Assembly (NCBI GenBank): GCA_963780165.1 | Contig: CAWABB010000001.1 | Location: forward strand, 1,674,001 to 1,738,000 | Origin: CAWABB01 sp963780165 | GTDB lineage: Bacteria > Bacteroidota > Ignavibacteria > UBA10030 > UBA6906 | Length of the DNA: 64,000 nucleotides | Direction: 5' to 3' | Shown here: in pieces, positions 60,119 to 64,000 of the stretch | How the letters are laid out: every line of letters starts with the position of its first letter | Numbering within the stretch: position 1 is the stretch's first letter | Program-made: the position numbers and the translations under genes | The notes under the pieces: model-generated | Seen by the model: only the letters and a program-made list of their open reading frames with translations | Told to the model about the DNA's origin: nothing | Databases searched by the model: none

Positions 60119-60880
60119 TCACTTCCTGAACGGCTTGCCGACGAGAAACTGGTAGGCCTGCACGGTGGTATCCTCGCTCGTATGCGCCAGCGTCCCCCGC
60201 TCGGTCTCCTGATCCATTTTCCACTGGTACAGAGATGACAGGGTCGGGCGGAGATAATCGCGCAGCTTCGTGAACTGTCCGCTCTCCTCGTACGCCTCCG
60301 CATCCCTCCTCGAATCCCACACTGTAAACGAGATGAACTCGTCCGCGTTCTCCATGCTCTGGGCAAGCTGCATGAACCTGCAGCCGGGCACCGCCTTGAG
60401 GGCGGGGACAACCTGGGTCATATACAGGCGCACGAATTCCGCGCGGCGGCCGGGATGGACGACCATGAAGACGATACGGACAAAGTACTCCGACGACGTC
60501 GATTCGGGAAGAGGAGGAGGCGTGTGCGCAGGAACATCGTCGAAGCTGACGACAACGGGCTCATGGGGCACGGGGCCGTATTCGAGACGTAGGTCGTCGG
60601 TGAGGTGCAGCCGCCACTCCGACGAATCGGAGAAGAACGGGCGCGCAATCGAAAGCAGCTCCATGAACTTGCCGCTTTTCTCGTACGCCGCCGCATCTTC
60701 ACGGGACGTCCAGAGTGTCAGCGAGATGACGTCTTCGGGTTGCCGGGCGCTCTGCGCCAGCCCGGCAAACAAACACCCTTTCGTTCGCTCGAGCGCGGGC
60801 ATGATGCCCTGCACATACGCGTCGCCGAGACGTGACGCGTCGTTGGGCTTGATTTTCGCCTGTACTAGCCTCAGGAACAT
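60119..60880 (-). CDS. Protein with two ABM (dimeric alpha-beta barrel) domains
   Basis: A 253-residue soluble protein made of two similar halves, residues about 4-100 and 140-240. Each reads like an antibiotic-biosynthesis-monooxygenase fold: ALERTKGCLFAGLAQSARQPEDVISLTLWTSREDAAAYEKSGKF and ALKAVPGCRFMQLAQSMENADEFISFTVWDSRRDAEAYEESGQF. Such proteins are often monooxygenases or stress proteins; no active site is clear here. The strong GAGGAGGG before the ATG at 60880 sets the start. Confidence 0.88.
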   Translation of the reverse strand: MFLRLVQAKIKPNDASRLGDAYVQGIMPALERTKGCLFAGLAQSARQPEDVISLTLWTSREDAAAYEKSGKFMELLSIARPFFSDSSEWRLHLTDDLRLEYGPVPHEPVVVSFDDVPAHTPPPLPESTSSEYFVRIVFMVVHPGRRAEFVRLYMTQVVPALKAVPGCRFMQLAQSMENADEFISFTVWDSRRDAEAYEESGQFTKLRDYLRPTLSSLYQWKMDQETERGTLAHTSEDTTVQAYQFLVGKPFRK

Positions 60881-61008
60881 GCTCGCACCCTCCTCGCTTG
60901 TCCGCCAAGCATTCGTGCCATCATTCACCATCCCTCGCGGCCCGTAGCACCCAGAGGTCACGGACTGGTTCACGCTTCGCATACAGGAATGTTGTCGTGC
61001 CGACCATA

Positions 61009-63801
61009 TCACCATTCCGCTTTGCGTGCGGTCCCCCAACCCGGTCCGAGGAACAGCGCGTTCATCAACAACTTCGTCGTCCCCGCAAACATGCCGCGGA
61101 ATACGGGGTCATCGGCGAACAGGATCACCTGCCCGCCGCCGCGTCCTTCACGCATCGCATATGCGGTTTCCGCCCAGCGGGCGCGCGCTTCGGGCCAGAG
61201 GAGCCCGCCAACCCGGAGCGTTCCCGCCCCGGCAAACCGGGCGGGGACCTGGACAGGGGACTTTGCCAGAAACGCGTGCGGGGTGAACATATGCACCGGA
61301 ATGTATGTGCCGGCGCCGAAGGCGAGCCAGTGTTCCTCGTCCAGGCCAACGCGCAGTATCGCGCCCCGCGGCATGAGCATGCGCGCCCGCTCATCCTGCT
61401 CCGCGAGCCGCTTCTCTCCTCCTGCTGCATGCTTTGAACCACGCGCCGTATCGGAAGGCACGACCTTCCCCTCCCAGACCGCAACGCTGTCGATCACAGG
61501 CTTGCCGGCCGCCACCTCACGGACAACCGCTGCCGCGTACCCGTCGAGATCTTTGAGCGCCTGCTCCCGTAGCCGGGCCGCGCTCAGCCCGGTCGCCGAA
61601 TCCGCGAGAAACGCCGCCCCCCCACCGATCCCGATGAGTGTCCCTCCCCGCTCCACCCAGGAGGCCAGCCTGGCGATCCCCGGTTTGCCGATTGCCCGGC
61701 TGTAGGAACCCGCGTCCGACGACGGAAGCACGATGACGTTGTACTTGTCCAGGTCCGCATACTGGATGTACGGATACAGAATTGTGATACGCGTCCTGAA
61801 CCGCTCGTCGAGCAGATGCCAGAGGGCGCCAAATCCGCCCGTCCCGGTTTCGGGTCCCGCCAGCACCGCGATGCGCGGCTGCTGCAGCAGCACCATGTCG
61901 TTTCCGCCGAGGTCGGGCCCGTCGGACGTGAGTGCCGTATGTACGCCCGCAACGGAGACGCCGGTCTGCGCCACGAGCCGTTGCAGGGTGTCGGCGATCG
62001 ACGCTGCGTTTTCGGCTCTTCTGATGAGGAGCGTCCCTCGCTGGTACGTGCGGCCTTCGATCGTAAACGGCTTCCGTGCCGAACGCACCACGATGTTCCG
62101 CTCAAGCAGGCGGACGAGGAATTCCACGCTCGAGTCGTCCGCATAATCGACAAGGAAACCGTACCCGGCTCCTGCATCCGTCATCGTCGCGGCTGGCTGC
62201 GCTGGCGGGACGTACCGCCTGGAGGGCAGCGGTCCGGCTTCCGGCGACCAGAAGCCCTCGACGCCTGAGACAAGGGGAAGCGACCACGCGCTTACGTCGT
62301 ATTGCCGCGAACTCCCTTCCTTCTCGATGGCCTTGCGTTCCTCCTCCAGAACGGCATTCGGCATCCTGGGATCCGCCTCGAGCAGCGCCAGCGCCAGACG
62401 TCCGGCTGGCTGATCGACCGGGACCACCAGCGTCCCGGCCGGGAACTGGCGCGACCCCGACTTCGACCCGAAGTAGTCGTGAACCTCTCCTGCACTGAAC
62501 GGTTGCTCGGCCACGCGCACGTCGATTCCCTGATGGAGCAGGTTCGCCGCAAACTTCTCCCGCCGCGACGTGTGCTGTCCCGGAGGGAACAGAAAGAGCC
62601 GCGGCCCGTTCTTTGGAACCTTCACGCCGCTTCGCCGCGCAGCGGCAAAGTCCGAGAGAATCTCGCCCCGGTGCGCGGACGCGGTCGTGAGATTGGCCAC
62701 GGTGCTCACGACGTGATGATGAACGGCCTCACGGTAGGTGAGCGTGGTGCCGTCCGGCCTCTTCACAAGCGATCCATCGACGCCTGCCTGCTCATAGAGG
62801 ATCCCGACCCCGTCCAGATATAGCGACCACGAACTCCCGTACCCGGGGTACCATTCATCCAGCCATTCGCGGGTGTAGTAGCTCCACCCGTACCGGTCGA
62901 ACGCCTTCGCCTGGTCGCCCGCGAACACCTTCCACCACTTCTTCGTCGACGCTGACACATTGGGGTTCACCGGTTCGCGGGGAGGTGAGAAGAGATACGT
63001 GTCGTACGCGCCCATTTCGTGTGCATCGATGACGACCTGCGGATGCCAGGACGACACCGCGGCCACCCTGTTCCGGCTTTCGACCTGCGTCAGAAAGAAC
63101 CAGTCGCGATTCAGGTCGAACAGGTAGTGGTTTCCCCGTCCATACGGCCACATGCCGCTGTGCTGGATGCTTTGTGCATCCGGATTCGGAATGGGTCCCC
63201 GCCACTGCTCCATCTGCCCGAGGAACCGTTCTCGCCCGTCCGGATTCTGCGTGGGCTCGATGCAGATCACCAGACTCCGCAGGGTGCCGAGCGTCGCCTG
63301 ATCAGAGGCCGCCGCATACTCATAAAGCACCTGAAGCGCGGCGTCCACACTTGAAAGCTCGTCGCCATGGACACCGTATGCGACCCAGGCGACAAGAGGA
63401 AGATTGTCCGGGATCTGTCCGGAGGACTCTTCCCGATCGCCGGCAGCGATCCTGGAGAGCGCCTGCCTGATCGTCTCGATCCTCGCGTGGTTCTCTTCGG
63501 CCGTCACGATCGCATAGTACTGCGCCCGCCCCTCGTACGTCTTCCCCATCTCCACGAGTTTGACCCGAGGCGACGCGCCGGCCATGTAGGTGAAGTACGC
63601 AACCACGTCCGCATACCGCGCCGGACGCGACCCGAGAGGATATCCGAGGAATGCGTCCGGGCTCTTGATGCCCTGCATAAGGGTGGAGCCGGAGACAAGC
63701 GCGGATTCCTGAGCGGGCGACGGAATGGTCGCGCCGAACAGCATCAAAGACCACAGGACCGCGACGCAGACATGGTGCGCGAGGGTGGAGCTGGTTTTCA
63801 T
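61009..63801 (-). CDS. Exported M14-family zinc carboxypeptidase-like protein
   Basis: A 930-residue exported protein, with signal peptide (about 1-30). The M14 carboxypeptidase domain has HGDE (zinc His and Glu), EPTQNPDGRER (substrate Arg) and DAHEMG with the third zinc ligand. This is typical of the long M14 proteins that may also carry a glutamine-amidotransferase-like region near the C-terminus (VIVLPSSDAGSY ... WVERGGTLIGIGG). It probably trims peptides in the periplasm or outside. I use the ATG at 63801; the frame upstream is not protein-like. Confidence 0.9.
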   Translation of the reverse strand: MKTSSTLAHHVCVAVLWSLMLFGATIPSPAQESALVSGSTLMQGIKSPDAFLGYPLGSRPARYADVVAYFTYMAGASPRVKLVEMGKTYEGRAQYYAIVTAEENHARIETIRQALSRIAAGDREESSGQIPDNLPLVAWVAYGVHGDELSSVDAALQVLYEYAAASDQATLGTLRSLVICIEPTQNPDGRERFLGQMEQWRGPIPNPDAQSIQHSGMWPYGRGNHYLFDLNRDWFFLTQVESRNRVAAVSSWHPQVVIDAHEMGAYDTYLFSPPREPVNPNVSASTKKWWKVFAGDQAKAFDRYGWSYYTREWLDEWYPGYGSSWSLYLDGVGILYEQAGVDGSLVKRPDGTTLTYREAVHHHVVSTVANLTTASAHRGEILSDFAAARRSGVKVPKNGPRLFLFPPGQHTSRREKFAANLLHQGIDVRVAEQPFSAGEVHDYFGSKSGSRQFPAGTLVVPVDQPAGRLALALLEADPRMPNAVLEEERKAIEKEGSSRQYDVSAWSLPLVSGVEGFWSPEAGPLPSRRYVPPAQPAATMTDAGAGYGFLVDYADDSSVEFLVRLLERNIVVRSARKPFTIEGRTYQRGTLLIRRAENAASIADTLQRLVAQTGVSVAGVHTALTSDGPDLGGNDMVLLQQPRIAVLAGPETGTGGFGALWHLLDERFRTRITILYPYIQYADLDKYNVIVLPSSDAGSYSRAIGKPGIARLASWVERGGTLIGIGGGAAFLADSATGLSAARLREQALKDLDGYAAAVVREVAAGKPVIDSVAVWEGKVVPSDTARGSKHAAGGEKRLAEQDERARMLMPRGAILRVGLDEEHWLAFGAGTYIPVHMFTPHAFLAKSPVQVPARFAGAGTLRVGGLLWPEARARWAETAYAMREGRGGGQVILFADDPVFRGMFAGTTKLLMNALFLGPGWGTARKAEW

Positions 63802-63888
63802 GGCGTGGTGGACGGCAACTGAGTGTGTTGTGAAAGCGGCAGATCGGGTACGCCCGTGGAAGGTCGCGACCTGGAGCCGTAACGCAAC

Positions 63889-63923
63889 GGCCTCCACCCC
63901 GGCGACGAGCCGCGGCGGAGGCC
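63889..63923 (-). terminator. Possible hairpin after the right-edge gene
   Basis: Inverted repeat GGCCTCC (63889-63895) and GGAGGCC (63917-63923) with inner CGGC/GCCG pairing. It could end transcription of the gene at the window edge, but there is no T-run. Confidence 0.35.
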
Positions 63924-63952
63924 GACTGACTGCGACAGTCTCATGCTGCCGC

Positions 63953-64000
63953 TTACGCGAAACTCTTGATCGCCTCTTCCCGCGTGTCGTGCACTTCGAA
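63953..64000 (-). CDS. C-terminal end of a probable STAS-domain protein
   Basis: Only the last 15 codons and a TAA are in the window: FEVHDTREEAIKSFA. The pattern VHDTREEAIKSF is common at the end of anti-sigma factor antagonist (STAS) proteins, which would be a second STAS gene after the one at 50791. The rest lies outside the window. Confidence 0.45.
   Translation of the reverse strand, partial: FEVHDTREEAIKSFA

Overview
The window is a gene-dense, GC-rich bacterial chromosome segment from a Gram-negative (diderm) organism. Diderm markers include a TamB-like translocation protein, a PpiD-like periplasmic foldase, heptose biosynthesis enzymes, an Omp85-type barrel and many signal peptides. 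Ten intergenic regions carry a promoter-like pattern, nine of the form TTG, exactly 20 nt, then TA-rich (TATATTTG, TACCTTTTG, TATATTG and similar). This resembles the Bacteroidota primary-sigma promoter (TTTG ... TAnnTTTG). Together with the DUF4905-type gene and the FlgD/T9SS-like C-terminal domain, it suggests the Bacteroidota/Chlorobiota (FCB) group, possibly a deep lineage with separate SecD and SecF. The lineage is an inference; no rRNA or tRNA gene was seen.

Layout. 1-7426 (minus strand): an APC permease, a cytosolic YtcJ-like amidohydrolase, an SDR, two small membrane proteins, an ElaA-like acetyltransferase, a second SDR and a large uncharacterized protein cut by the window edge. 7517-23259 (minus): thirteen closely packed genes starting with radA and rdgB, then DUF4905, PhzF, a membrane Fe-S oxidoreductase of the ETF:quinone oxidoreductase type, DUF192, a LOV-domain histidine kinase, a HELGH metallopeptidase, DUF4203, rhomboid, and an exported trio (amidohydrolase, beta-lactamase-fold hydrolase, D-aminoacylase-like protein). 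23381-25981 (plus): PP2C phosphatase and a GHL10 glycosidase-like lipoprotein/secreted protein.

26165-29868 (minus): a TRAP transporter with a TatT lipoprotein. 29991-32136 (plus): an OmpR/HAMP-kinase two-component pair, closed by a strong hairpin. 32218-45182 (minus): a fused gluzincin/beta-propeller/Omp85 protein, RNase R, TamB, the two separate halves of heptose enzyme RfaE/HldE, shikimate kinase and a methyltransferase. 45199-45601 holds a frameshifted outer-membrane beta-barrel gene. 45629-47761 is PpiD.

47961-53700 (plus): secD, secF, a STAS anti-anti-sigma-like protein, a rho-independent terminator, purA and a sensor kinase. 53690-63801 (mostly minus): UDGb-type uracil-DNA glycosylase, redoxin, an inactive/active M16 peptidase pair, a membrane protein, DUF2721 (plus), a tandem ABM protein, an M14 carboxypeptidase-like protein, and the last codons of a probable STAS protein at the right edge.

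Together the genes point to a peptide- and amino-acid-scavenging heterotroph (exported M14, M16 and HELGH peptidases, amidohydrolases, APC and TRAP uptake) with a well-developed outer envelope, and with a light-sensing kinase of unknown output. No CRISPR array, IS element or phage gene was recognised.
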